NCBI RefSeq assembly: GCF_007559005.1
Contig: NZ_CP041763.1
Coordinates: 2,388,463 to 2,452,462 of the forward strand
DNA: 64,000 bases
Direction of reading: 5' to 3'
DNA from: Gordonia zhaorongruii
GTDB lineage: Bacteria; Actinomycetota; Actinomycetes; Mycobacteriales; Mycobacteriaceae
Of this stretch, positions 20,101-29,116 are shown piece by piece; the first letter of the stretch is position 1; every line of letters begins with the position of its first letter. The notes beneath the pieces are model-generated. The model made no database searches. It was given only the letters and a program-made list of their open reading frames with translations, and was not told the origin of the DNA. Both the position numbers and the translations under genes were made by a program.

Positions 20101-20727
20101 TCAGGTGGTGGTGCTGGACGGGAAGATGCGGTACTCGCTGCGTCGCAGGACATCGCCTCGTGCGCACTCCCATCCGGGACCGAAGTCCTCGAACGACAGG
20201 CGCGCGTCGCCTGCGGAGTAGTCGTGGTACGAGACTCGGCCGTTCGCCGCGAGCCCGGTGGTCCCGGCCGAGGTGAACGACGCCGCCCCGGACTCGTCCG
20301 AGGTGTAGCGAACGCCCTGAAGTTCGACGGTGGAGGGCCCGGGGCTGACGGTGGCGCCGTTGACCTCCTGCCACAGCACCACTTCGAGGTCGGGGTCGTC
20401 CTCGACCGAGATCCACGCCTTGTGACCCAGTCCGGTGTCGAGGAAGTTCTCGGTCCACACGTAGCTGCCCTGGGTGAGCCGCAGGGTGCCGCGAACCGCG
20501 TAGGTCTCGCCGCGGATCTCGACGAGATCGCCCGGTGTGAGGTCGCGCGGATTGCCCCGCACAGCATCGTCGTCTGCGGTGGAGAACGGGTCGCCCGGGC
20601 GGTAAGCGCGGTCGCGCAAGGCGTCTGCCTCGGCTTTGCGCCGCTTACGCGCTTCCAGGTACTTCATGATCACCACAGCGGCGACGACGGCCAGCAGTGC
20701 GATGAGGATGATGACGACGAATTCCAC
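20101..20727 (-). CDS. DUF4178 protein with N-terminal membrane helix
   Basis: 208 aa. An N-terminal helix (2-22) is followed by a basic stretch (LEARKRRKAEAD), the segment PGDLVEIRGETYAVRGTLRL and a beta-rich DUF4178 domain. First gene of the five-gene operon and Rv2597-like. Function unknown; its domain may act in the same membrane assembly as DUF350 and DUF4247. Confidence 0.75.
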   Translation of the reverse strand: MEFVVIILIALLAVVAAVVIMKYLEARKRRKAEADALRDRAYRPGDPFSTADDDAVRGNPRDLTPGDLVEIRGETYAVRGTLRLTQGSYVWTENFLDTGLGHKAWISVEDDPDLEVVLWQEVNGATVSPGPSTVELQGVRYTSDESGAASFTSAGTTGLAANGRVSYHDYSAGDARLSFEDFGPGWECARGDVLRRSEYRIFPSSTTT

Positions 20728-20818
20728 ACTTTGGACTCTAGTGGGTGGCCGCTCACAGCCGAAACCGATCGATCACTCGGCCGCGATCAGCGGACCTGAT
20801 GATGAGCGGAACAAGCAG

Positions 20819-20856
20819 AAGACCCCTTACTCGACTTGTGTCGAGTAAGGGGTCTT
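20819..20856 (-). terminator. Terminator of tRNA-fMet
   Basis: Perfect 17-bp inverted repeat (20819-20835 with 20840-20856), loop TTGT, 8 bp past the tRNA 3' end. Confidence 0.8.
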
Positions 20857-20861
20857 CCCTT

Positions 20862-20938
<77 letters not shown>

Positions 20939-21022
20939 CTGCACCGATCACGTTACACAGCGGTGAACTGAACACGCAAATCGATTGCCCACCTACGTGA
21001 TCGACGACACTCACGTTCGCCA

Positions 21023-22270
21023 TCAGCGCTGCTCAACGCCCATGAGCCGAGCGAGCTGTGTCGCGATCGGGTTCAGATTCAGCTTGTCGGCATCCTTCTT
21101 CGGCTTGCCGTCCCACGGCTGCCGGTACGCAGGATTCGCCAGATCGGCGTTGTTCGCACCGCGGACAGCGGTCGGACTGCCCGTCGGAACCGCACAACGC
21201 GCCTCCGTGTTGAACGGGAAGTCGTCGTAGTTGACGTCGAAGTCCGGGTCCTTCTTCTTCATCTCGTCGATCATCTTCTGCGTGCCCTCGTAGCCGCGCG
21301 TGCAGCTCGGCGGGTTCTCGGTCTCGAGAACGATGCCGAAGTGGATCTGCCCGTCGGTCCCCGCCACCGAGTGACTGCTCGCCGACAACGAGGACAGCAT
21401 CGCGAATGTCATCCCAGTCGAGAACGAGGTCGGCGCGATCTCGCGCACCGTGCCACTCAACTGACCGATCAGCTTCGTGGCGTCACCGCCGTTCGACCGG
21501 AGGAACGTCGACAGAGCGCTCGCCGCACGCGGCCCGTTCGACAGGATCCTGCGCACCGCCGGATCCGCGGAAGCGAGCGTGGCCGTCACCACGTCGATGT
21601 TCTTCGACCACGACAGGATCTCGTCGGACTGCTCGGCCTGCGTACCCAGTACGACCGCGGAGTTCCGCAGCAACCCGAGAGTGTCTTCGAGGTGCTCGAC
21701 ACCCGTCGCCGACAGCTCTCCGAGTGAGTCGACCAGTCTGGTCAGGTCGTCCCCTCGATCCTCGAACGCCAGACCGAGTTCGCTGACCACCGTCCGGAGG
21801 TCGTCGATGGGCACCGTCTCCGTCAGTTCGATGGCCGACTCGGTCACCTCGTCGAGCTTCGGCGGGAAGTGCACCTTCGTGATCCGTGAACCGTCATGCA
21901 GAAAGGGGCCACCCGCCGACACCGGACGCAGATCCAGGAACTGCTCACCGATCGCCGACCTGTTGGCGACGAACGCCTCTGCCGATTCCGGGATGTCCTC
22001 GCCCGACGACTCGAGCATGAGCTCCGCCTCGATGCCGTCGGCGGTCAGGCGCATATCGCTCACGCGGCCGACGGGAACACCCCGGTACGTGACCTGCGAT
22101 TGAGGAAACAACCCGCCGGCGTCCGGCATCGCGACGGTCACCTGGTACACGCCGACGCCGACCGCCTGATCGAGCCGTGCGTAGCGAACCCCGCCGAATG
22201 CGGTGGCGACGATGGCGAGAATCGCAATCAGGAGCAGCTGAATTCTCACCAGACGACTGAGCGGTGGCAT
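21023..22270 (-). CDS. Solitary MCE-family protein (MceF-like)
   Basis: 415 aa. An N-terminal helix (about 8-27) is followed by the MCE domain (about 40-120) with PDAGGLFPQSQVTYRGVPVGRV, then the long helical region typical of mycobacterial Mce proteins and a C-terminal segment with two cysteines. MCE proteins carry lipids or sterols across the envelope, normally as six Mce plus two YrbE proteins. Here no yrbE or other mce gene is adjacent: one side is tRNA-fMet, the other a divergent gene. It may join Mce complexes encoded elsewhere. Confidence 0.85.
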   Translation of the reverse strand: MPPLSRLVRIQLLLIAILAIVATAFGGVRYARLDQAVGVGVYQVTVAMPDAGGLFPQSQVTYRGVPVGRVSDMRLTADGIEAELMLESSGEDIPESAEAFVANRSAIGEQFLDLRPVSAGGPFLHDGSRITKVHFPPKLDEVTESAIELTETVPIDDLRTVVSELGLAFEDRGDDLTRLVDSLGELSATGVEHLEDTLGLLRNSAVVLGTQAEQSDEILSWSKNIDVVTATLASADPAVRRILSNGPRAASALSTFLRSNGGDATKLIGQLSGTVREIAPTSFSTGMTFAMLSSLSASSHSVAGTDGQIHFGIVLETENPPSCTRGYEGTQKMIDEMKKKDPDFDVNYDDFPFNTEARCAVPTGSPTAVRGANNADLANPAYRQPWDGKPKKDADKLNLNPIATQLARLMGVEQR

Positions 22271-22390
22271 ACCGGCCTTTCAGGATTCAGCCGGCCCGAT
22301 TATCCGACAATGCAGACTGTAAAGGTCCGCTCTCACCTGGAGCTACTTCCACCGATCAAACGTGATCGATCGATCGAATCAATGATAGAT

Positions 22391-22418
22391 GTGACATTAC
22401 TCACGTTCGTCGTATAGT
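22391..22418 (+). promoter_or_regulatory. Promoter of the 96-aa membrane protein
   Basis: GTGACA (22391-22396), 16-bp spacer, TATAGT (22413-22418), 33 bp before the ATG. Confidence 0.6.
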
Positions 22419-22450
22419 GAGGGTACCGATACCAGATATGAGGAGGCATC

Positions 22451-22741
22451 ATGGCCGACCCAGATGTTCACCGCCACGAGAGTCACGGGAACCATCCGAT
22501 GAGCATCATCGCGTTCGCGCTCCTGCTCATCGGTGGAGCGTTCTCGGCACTGTGGCTCATCACGCTCGCCGATCTGCCCGACAACAAGACCATGAACATC
22601 ACCTACGGCGTGCTCGCGCTCGGGTGCCTGGTCTTCGCGACGATGGTCTTCTCATACCTCACTCGGCACCTGCACCACTCACCGGTGATGCCGGACAATA
22701 CGAAGACCGAGATCGACCGTTACCTCGCAAAGGTGCGCTGA
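22451..22741 (+). CDS. Two-helix membrane protein of unknown function
   Basis: 96 aa with RBS GAGGAGG 6 nt upstream. A His-rich head (DVHRHESHGNHP) precedes two membrane helices (about 17-38 and 49-70). Both ends would be on the same side. It has its own promoter and terminator. Family not recognised. Confidence 0.75.
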   Translation: MADPDVHRHESHGNHPMSIIAFALLLIGGAFSALWLITLADLPDNKTMNITYGVLALGCLVFATMVFSYLTRHLHHSPVMPDNTKTEIDRYLAKVR

Positions 22742-22764
22742 CGAACCAGGATCACCGACATGAC

Positions 22765-22800
22765 GCGGCCCCGGCGGGAATCACTCCCGGCCGGGGCCGC
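22765..22800. terminator. Hairpin between converging genes
   Basis: A long GC stem (GCGGCCCCGG with CCGGGGCCGC, plus inner CGGGA/TCCCG and a one-base bulge) lies between the stops at 22741 and 22818. Probably bidirectional. Confidence 0.6.
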
Positions 22801-22817
22801 CTCGTATCCGGGCCGAA

Positions 22818-25800
22818 TCAGCCGCCGGTCGACTCGTACTTCGTGATCGCTGCGTCCAGCTTCTTCAGCGCATCACCGAGGCTCCCGAGGTCTCCCCCGC
22901 TCTGCGCGCGCTTCACCTCGCCCAGAGCGGCGCCGAGTTCGGCCACCGCAGCCTTGCGCTCAGGCGAATCCGATTCCGAGCTGGTCGGCGCCGGCGCCGG
23001 CTTGCCCTCGTTGGGGTTCTGCTCGTCACCACCTCGCGGGGCCTTGCTCTCCGCATCCGGCGCGGTCGCCGCCGCCGGGTTGATGCCGACCTGCTTGAGC
23101 GCTTCGGCCACGGTCGGTGCGTAACCGACGTTCACGTTGCCCTCGCCCGCTGCTGCGTTGTAGTAGGTCAGCACCCGGTAGAGCTTCGGCATCGCCGAGT
23201 CGCCCGACTTCGCCTCGGTGTACATCGGCTGGACGTACAGGATTCCGTTCTCACCGACCGGGAGCGCCAGCAGGTTGCCGTACGTCACCTTGGTGGTCTC
23301 CTCGACCAGCTTTCGGTCGGCGGCGACACCGCCGTTGGTCTTCATGTTCTCGGCCGCCTGACGCGGACCGATCGTCTGATTCGCCGTCGGCAGCGCCTTC
23401 ACGGTGAGTTTGCCGTACCCCTCGGGGTCGGACGCCGCCGTCACGTATGCGGCCAGGTTCGGCCGGTTGAGGGCAGTGAGCACCGACGTCAGCTGGAACT
23501 GCGACTCGGTGCCACCGGGCCGCGCCGCCGTGAAGTAGTACGGCGGCTGCTTGTCGACACCGTTGTCGTCAGCAGTCGGATCCGACGGCACCGTCCAGAA
23601 GTTGTTCGACCGGTAAAAGGTCGCTGCGTTGTCGACGTGGTACTTGCGGAGCAGTTCACGCTGCAGTTTGAACAGGTCCTCCGGGTACCGCATATGGCTC
23701 AGCAGATCAGGTTGCTTGTCGAGTTCGGCCCGGCTCTTCACCGTCCCGGGGAACACCTTCATCCACGTCTTGAGCACCGGATCGTTCTCATCGAACTGGT
23801 ACAGATCCACCTCGCCCGTGTAAGCGTCGACGGTGGCCTTCACCGAGTTGCGAACATAGGAGACCTCTTCGTCCACCTGCGTGCGACCGGTCTGCCCGGC
23901 ATTCTGCACACGAGAGTCGGCCGTCGCGTCGGCGAGGGCCATCCGCTGCGCGTACGGGTAGTTCTTGAGCGTCGTGTAGCCGTCGACGATCCACTTGATG
24001 GAACCGTCGTTCATGACCGCCGGGTACGTCTTCGAGTCCGTGGTGAGCCACGGGGCGACCTTCGACACGCGGTCGCGGGGGTCGCGGTTGTACAGAATCC
24101 GCGAGTTCGAGTTGATCGCATCCGAGAGCAGGAAGTTCCGCTCGCCGTACTTGGCCGCGTACAGCAGCCTCGCTCCCAGGTTGCTCAGCGCGACGCCGGT
24201 ATCACCTTCGTGAGTGTTGCTCTGGTTGTCGCCGTCGTACTCATGGTCCTGGCCGTCGTCGGAGCCGACGACCGCGTAGTCCGGATCGACCTTCGAGATC
24301 AGCTCGCCGAAATAGATGCGCGGTTCCTTCACCTGGATGGGCGAGTTCTTCTTGTACGCCTCGGTCCCGATGGTCCGCTGGTCCGACACCTCGAACACCG
24401 GTAGCCCGCCGCGGTCGGACTTGCTGTCGCTGCTCGCCTCGTCCACCTTGTTGGCCTGGGCTGCGATGAAACCGTTGCCGTGCGTGTAGACGGTGTGCTT
24501 GTTGATCCAGTTGTTCTGGTTGTCGTCGTACTTCTGCGGGTCGAGTTCGCGAGCGGCGACGATGAAGTCGCGCATCTCCGTGGATCCGTCTTCGTTCTTG
24601 ACCGGGTACCGGTCCAATGCGAGCTGATTCGGGAAGCCGTAGAAGTTCTTCAGCGACTGGCGCTGCGCGAACGCCTTGGACACCACAGCCGGATCGAGCA
24701 CGCGGATGTTCGAGAGGGTCGCCTCGTCGGCGTTCACCTTCGCCGGATCGGCGGGCTCGGTGGTCCAGTCCCGCACGTACTCGACGTCCTTGCCTTCCCG
24801 GATCCGATAGGCCTGCGTGGTCGCCGCGATATTGCGGCTGATGTACTCGGCCTCCTTCGAATCCGCGCTCGGCTTGACCGAGAACTGCTCCATCGCGGCA
24901 GGCCAGATCACGCCGATTACAAGCGCGGACAGCAGCATGAGAACCGTTGCCATCGCCGGGATCCGCAGATCACGCAACGCCACCGCGGCGAAGAACGCGA
25001 TCGCGCACACGATCGCGATCGCCATCAGGATGAGCTTGGATGGCAGCACCACGTTGATGTCGGTGTAGGTACCGCCGGTGAAGATGTCGCCGCGGCGGTC
25101 ACTGCTCAGCAGGTCGTACCGGTCGAGCCAGTAGCCGACGGCCTTGAGGAGCATGAACACGCCGACGATGATCGCGAGCTGGATGCGCGCGGCGCGCGTC
25201 ACCATCCCCTGGCGTCCGCCACCGCCCAGCCGGATGCCCCCGAACACGTAATGGGTCAGCAGGTTGCCGACGAATGCGACCCCCAACGAGATGAAAGCCA
25301 GGTCGAGGATGAGCCGGACGAACGGCAGCGTGAACGCGTAGAAGCTGATGTCCATGCCGAACTGCGGGTCGGTCTCGCCGAACGTCTCGCCGTTGATGAA
25401 GGTCTGGATCGTGGCCCACGAGGCCTGTGCGACGAGTCCGCCCACCAGCCCGAGCAGGACGGCCGGCACGATTCCGGCAACCCACGGCCGAGCGCCGATG
25501 ATCTCTCGGTAGCGCGCCAAGGGATCACCGGGCCCCGAGACCGGAACGAAGTCCGGTCGTGACCGGTACGCGGCGTAGATGCCGGCGAACACGATGCCGC
25601 CCACCACGAGGGCCGCGACCAGGAACGCGACGATGCGCGTGGTGACCATGGTCGACATGACGTTGGAGTGACCGACGCTGGAGAACCACATCCAGTCGGT
25701 GGCGATCGCGACGAAACGCGGTCCGATGAGCAGGAGGAGCAGGAGCGCAACACCGATTCCGATCAGGATCTTCGATCTGCGGGAAAGCGTCGGTCGCTCG

Positions 25801-25823
25801 GTCGGACCACGCATGTCAACCAC
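22818..25823 (-). CDS. UPF0182 family large membrane protein
   Basis: 1001 aa. GTG at 25823 is preferred because CAGGAG lies 7 nt before it; an ATG three codons later is an alternative. Seven hydrophobic helices fall in residues 1-310, followed by a large extracytoplasmic domain (about 320-900) and a Pro/Glu/Ser-rich tail ending in a short coiled region. Homologous in plan to Rv3193c and Rv0064. Function unknown. It converges with the 96-aa gene and lies next to the Rv3192-, Rv3194c- and Rv3195-like genes, as in mycobacteria. Confidence 0.88.
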   Translation of the reverse strand: MVDMRGPTERPTLSRRSKILIGIGVALLLLLLIGPRFVAIATDWMWFSSVGHSNVMSTMVTTRIVAFLVAALVVGGIVFAGIYAAYRSRPDFVPVSGPGDPLARYREIIGARPWVAGIVPAVLLGLVGGLVAQASWATIQTFINGETFGETDPQFGMDISFYAFTLPFVRLILDLAFISLGVAFVGNLLTHYVFGGIRLGGGGRQGMVTRAARIQLAIIVGVFMLLKAVGYWLDRYDLLSSDRRGDIFTGGTYTDINVVLPSKLILMAIAIVCAIAFFAAVALRDLRIPAMATVLMLLSALVIGVIWPAAMEQFSVKPSADSKEAEYISRNIAATTQAYRIREGKDVEYVRDWTTEPADPAKVNADEATLSNIRVLDPAVVSKAFAQRQSLKNFYGFPNQLALDRYPVKNEDGSTEMRDFIVAARELDPQKYDDNQNNWINKHTVYTHGNGFIAAQANKVDEASSDSKSDRGGLPVFEVSDQRTIGTEAYKKNSPIQVKEPRIYFGELISKVDPDYAVVGSDDGQDHEYDGDNQSNTHEGDTGVALSNLGARLLYAAKYGERNFLLSDAINSNSRILYNRDPRDRVSKVAPWLTTDSKTYPAVMNDGSIKWIVDGYTTLKNYPYAQRMALADATADSRVQNAGQTGRTQVDEEVSYVRNSVKATVDAYTGEVDLYQFDENDPVLKTWMKVFPGTVKSRAELDKQPDLLSHMRYPEDLFKLQRELLRKYHVDNAATFYRSNNFWTVPSDPTADDNGVDKQPPYYFTAARPGGTESQFQLTSVLTALNRPNLAAYVTAASDPEGYGKLTVKALPTANQTIGPRQAAENMKTNGGVAADRKLVEETTKVTYGNLLALPVGENGILYVQPMYTEAKSGDSAMPKLYRVLTYYNAAAGEGNVNVGYAPTVAEALKQVGINPAAATAPDAESKAPRGGDEQNPNEGKPAPAPTSSESDSPERKAAVAELGAALGEVKRAQSGGDLGSLGDALKKLDAAITKYESTGG

Positions 25824-25973
25824 GTTGTAACTCCTGTTTCATCGCATCGGTCGCCGGAGCAGGCGCCGGCTCTGGTGACCACAGTACTGATCCGGTCGAA
25901 TCCGACCGACCTCGCACTCGTTTCATCCCGCCGAGGTGCCGGGACTTCACGTCGGGGCGGGCTGCCTGTGACA

Positions 25974-26540
25974 ATGGCACGCGTGAATGACGCGCTCCGA
26001 TTCTCTCAGGCCGATCTCGGCAATGCTCTCGCCCAGTGCGCGGGATACGTCGCCGCCAGTCCGTGGGGTTCACCGGCGACCTTGTTCGCTCTCGTGCCCA
26101 CTGCGGTGCTGGCGCAGCAGGCGCCGGGTGTCGTGGATCCCGACGACGACTCGGTCCTGAGCCCGGTCGTCCAGGAGTCGGGTGACGTCGATCTGGAAAC
26201 GCTGCTCACCACTGTCTCGTGGCCGGAGGCAGTCGTCGGCTGCGCGATCGTCAACGAGATCACGGTGCTGCCGCCCGAGGCGGAGACGACCCTCGACGAT
26301 GCCTTCGAGCCGCTCCTGGCCGACCCCGATGCCGCGGACGCCGCAGCGCTTGATGCCGCACACGCTCACCCCGAACGACGCGAGGCGCGCCTCATCGCCG
26401 GCGTGTTGCGCACCGGTCAGCGGTTGGCACTGCTGTCATTGCGGGCGACTCCCGACGACGAGCCGGGTATCGAGTCGGATCTGCGGACGCATCCGAGTCT
26501 TGCGCCGAACGTGCTCGACGCTCTCGCCTCGACCTTCTAG
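25974..26540 (+). CDS. PPA1309 family protein (Rv3192-like)
   Basis: 188 aa from ATG at 25974 (GTG at 25983 is possible). Soluble, acidic, with AQCAGYVAASPWGSP near the start and LRTGQRLALLSLRATPDDEPG near the end, as in this actinobacterial family. Its stop codon TAG shares the palindrome CTAG with the stop of the protease on the other strand. Function unknown. Confidence 0.78.
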   Translation: MARVNDALRFSQADLGNALAQCAGYVAASPWGSPATLFALVPTAVLAQQAPGVVDPDDDSVLSPVVQESGDVDLETLLTTVSWPEAVVGCAIVNEITVLPPEAETTLDDAFEPLLADPDAADAAALDAAHAHPERREARLIAGVLRTGQRLALLSLRATPDDEPGIESDLRTHPSLAPNVLDALASTF

Positions 26541-27595
26541 CAGTGGGGCACCTGCTCGTCGGTGCCGAGTGAGTTCAGCGCGTTCAGCGCCTCATCGAGG
26601 TTGCCGACCTTCAGGAGTTCGATCCCGTCCGGAGCGTCGGATTTGGCGAGCGAGCAGTTTCCCGCCGGAACGAGGAACGCGGTGGCCCCCGCCTCACTCG
26701 CTGCCCGGACCTTGTGATTGATGCCGCCGATCTCGCCGACCTCGCCGGACGGATCGATCGTGCCGGTGCCCGCGATGAAATCACCGTGCGAGAGATCGCC
26801 CGGCGTCATCTGGTCGATGACCGACAGGGTGAGCATCAGCCCCGCCGACGGTCCGCCGATATCGCCCACGCTGTACTTGATGTCCTTCGCGGGATCTGCG
26901 GGAACCGACCGCATCGTGACACCGAGGAAGGCGCGTGCGGGATCGTCGGGCCTCTTCGCGAGGGTCACCGGCGCCGTCTGCTCCTTCCCGTCACGAAGGA
27001 ACGTCACATCGACCTGCTCGCCCGGTCGGTGGGCGTCGATCGTCTTCGACATCTCCTCCATCGAGGACACCTTCCGGCCACCGATCGTGATCACTCGATC
27101 ACCGTCCCGGAGGACGCGTGCCGCGGGCCCCTTGTCGACGATCTGCTTCACGCCGACCGCGGTCGGCAGTCTGAGATGATGGAGTGCAGCGAGCGTCGCG
27201 TCATCCTCCGAACCCGACATCTGAGCCACGTTCTGCTGCTGGACCTCCTCCTCGCTGCGATCGGACGGGTAGTACGACTCGCGCGGCTCGAGCTCATACG
27301 AGCTGGACACCCACTTCCCGAGCGCAGAGAACAACGACATCCCGTCGTACAACGACACCGTCGTCAGGTTGAGGTGTCCGGTCGGCGTCGGATCGACCGC
27401 CCCGACGACCTCGACCACGCGGGGGCTCTTCGGATCATCCGGTGCGGCGGTGCCCAGGGTGTTGACCGTGGGCCCGGGGCCGAGCGCCACGTAGGGCACC
27501 CGCACGTACATGCCGAGGCCGATGAACAGCGCGAGCAATGCCACTGCCACATAGATCGTGATCAGACGGCGGCGGCCGCCACGGGTGCTCTCCAT
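26537..27595 (-). CDS. PDZ/Lon-type membrane protease (Rv3194c-like)
   Basis: 352 aa from ATG at 27595; the frame upstream of this point is the antisense of the next gene. Membrane helix 12-32, a PDZ domain (about 135-220: VGVKQIVDKGPAARVLRDGDRV) and a Lon-like S16 proteolytic domain with catalytic Ser in GGPSAGLMLTL and Lys in GGINHKVRAA. An external, ATP-independent protease; substrates unknown. Divergent from the DUF2342 gene, with 72 bp between. Confidence 0.88.
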   Translation of the reverse strand: MESTRGGRRRLITIYVAVALLALFIGLGMYVRVPYVALGPGPTVNTLGTAAPDDPKSPRVVEVVGAVDPTPTGHLNLTTVSLYDGMSLFSALGKWVSSSYELEPRESYYPSDRSEEEVQQQNVAQMSGSEDDATLAALHHLRLPTAVGVKQIVDKGPAARVLRDGDRVITIGGRKVSSMEEMSKTIDAHRPGEQVDVTFLRDGKEQTAPVTLAKRPDDPARAFLGVTMRSVPADPAKDIKYSVGDIGGPSAGLMLTLSVIDQMTPGDLSHGDFIAGTGTIDPSGEVGEIGGINHKVRAASEAGATAFLVPAGNCSLAKSDAPDGIELLKVGNLDEALNALNSLGTDEQVPHC

Positions 27596-27667
27596 CTGGC
27601 CCAGGGTAATAGAGCCGGAGGTCGCGGACCCGCCGGGAGTCTTCCGCGGGCCGGTACCGTGGAAGCC

Positions 27668-29065
27668 ATGAACGATCTTCCCTTCGGATTCTCGGCTTCC
27701 GGCAACGACGACGACGGCCGGGACAAGGATCAGAACTCCGGCCAGAACCCCGGCGCGGCCGGCGGGTTCGACCCCGCGATGCTCGGCCAGCTGTTCAATC
27801 AGCTCGGCAGCATGTTCAGCGGCATGGGCGCCGGGGCGGGCCCAGGCAGCGCTCCCGGCGCGGTGAACTACGAGGTCGCCGCCAGTCTCGCCCGGCAGCA
27901 GATCGGCGACTTCACACCGATGCTCGAGAAGGAGCAGTCCGTGGTCGCCGACGCGGTTCGCCTCGCGGAGGTATGGCTCGACGAGCAGACGACGCTCCCG
28001 GCCGGAGTCACGACGACGGCCGCGTGGACGCCGGTCGACTGGCTGGAGAACACCATGCCCACATGGCGCACGCTGTGCGATCCGGTTGCCGAGCAGATGT
28101 CGAAGAGCATCGACGCCGGTATGCCCGAGGAGGCACGTGCCCAAGCCGGGCCAATGATGGGCATCATCTCCCAGCTCAGCGGAAGCATGTTCGGCAGTCA
28201 GCTCGGCCAGGGTCTCGGCACGCTCGCGAAAGACGTCCTGACGTCCACCGACATCGGTCTGCCGCTCGCACCCGAGCACACCGGAGTTCTGCTCCCCCAG
28301 GCCATCGCGAAGTTCTCCGAAGGCCTCGACCTGCCGGCCCAGGAGATCATCGTGTTCCTGGCGGCCCGCGAAGCCGCGCACATCCGACTGTTCACCCACG
28401 TCCCGTGGCTCAAGCAGCGCCTCCTCGCCACGGTCGAGGAGTACGCGCGCGGCATCCGCATCGACTTCAGCGGAATGACGGACCTCACCCAGGGCATCGA
28501 TCCGCAGGAGCTGTTCAGCAATCCCGAGAAGATGGAGGAGTTGATGGGTTCGGCGGCTTCCTTCGAGCCGCAGACCACACCCGAGCAGCAGGCCGCACTC
28601 GCCCGACTGGAGACCATCCTCGCTCTGATCGAGGGCTGGGTGGAGACGGTTGTGACGGACGCGCTCTCCGACCGCATCCCGAGCACGCCCGCCCTCACCG
28701 AGACGATGCGCCGCCGCCGTGCCACCGGCGGTCCCGCAGAGCAGGCGTTCGCCACTCTCATCGGACTCGATCTGCGGCCCCGCAAGCTGCGCGAGGCGGC
28801 CGACCTGTGGCGGCGTCTCGCCGAAGCCTCCGACATCACGGTGCGCGACGGCGTGTGGGGGCACCCCGATCTGCTTCCCGACTCCGAGGACATCGACTCC
28901 CCCGCCGGGTTCATCGACGGTGTCATCGGCGGCGGGACTTCGTCGTTCGATGACCCGATGGCCGAGCTCGAGCGCACGATCGCCGAAGAGGAGAAGCGGC
29001 GCAGCGAAGGCACCGGGGAGGCGGGCACCGGCGACTCCGACCAGGGCGACGATCAGCAGCCCTGA
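27668..29065 (+). CDS. DUF2342 zinc-dependent metalloprotease-like protein (Rv3195-like)
   Basis: 465 aa. Gly/Met-rich N-terminus, then the DUF2342 core (about 85-430) with FLAAREAAHIRLFTHVPWL, which holds the putative metal histidines. A TACCGT box 7 bp before the ATG suggests a nearly leaderless message. It begins a run of same-strand genes (DUF2342, cyclodehydratase-like, ABC1 kinase). Proteolytic activity is assigned by family only. Confidence 0.85.
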   Translation: MNDLPFGFSASGNDDDGRDKDQNSGQNPGAAGGFDPAMLGQLFNQLGSMFSGMGAGAGPGSAPGAVNYEVAASLARQQIGDFTPMLEKEQSVVADAVRLAEVWLDEQTTLPAGVTTTAAWTPVDWLENTMPTWRTLCDPVAEQMSKSIDAGMPEEARAQAGPMMGIISQLSGSMFGSQLGQGLGTLAKDVLTSTDIGLPLAPEHTGVLLPQAIAKFSEGLDLPAQEIIVFLAAREAAHIRLFTHVPWLKQRLLATVEEYARGIRIDFSGMTDLTQGIDPQELFSNPEKMEELMGSAASFEPQTTPEQQAALARLETILALIEGWVETVVTDALSDRIPSTPALTETMRRRRATGGPAEQAFATLIGLDLRPRKLREAADLWRRLAEASDITVRDGVWGHPDLLPDSEDIDSPAGFIDGVIGGGTSSFDDPMAELERTIAEEEKRRSEGTGEAGTGDSDQGDDQQP

Positions 29066-29116
29066 CCTGTGGAATTCACCGTCGACCGATCGGAGCGCCG
29101 GTGACACGGTGAGTGC

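Noticed and set aside
27596..29107. N-terminal extension of the PDZ-Lon protease frame
   Set aside because: It is antisense to the DUF2342 gene; the protease family starts at the membrane helix, so ATG 27595 is used.
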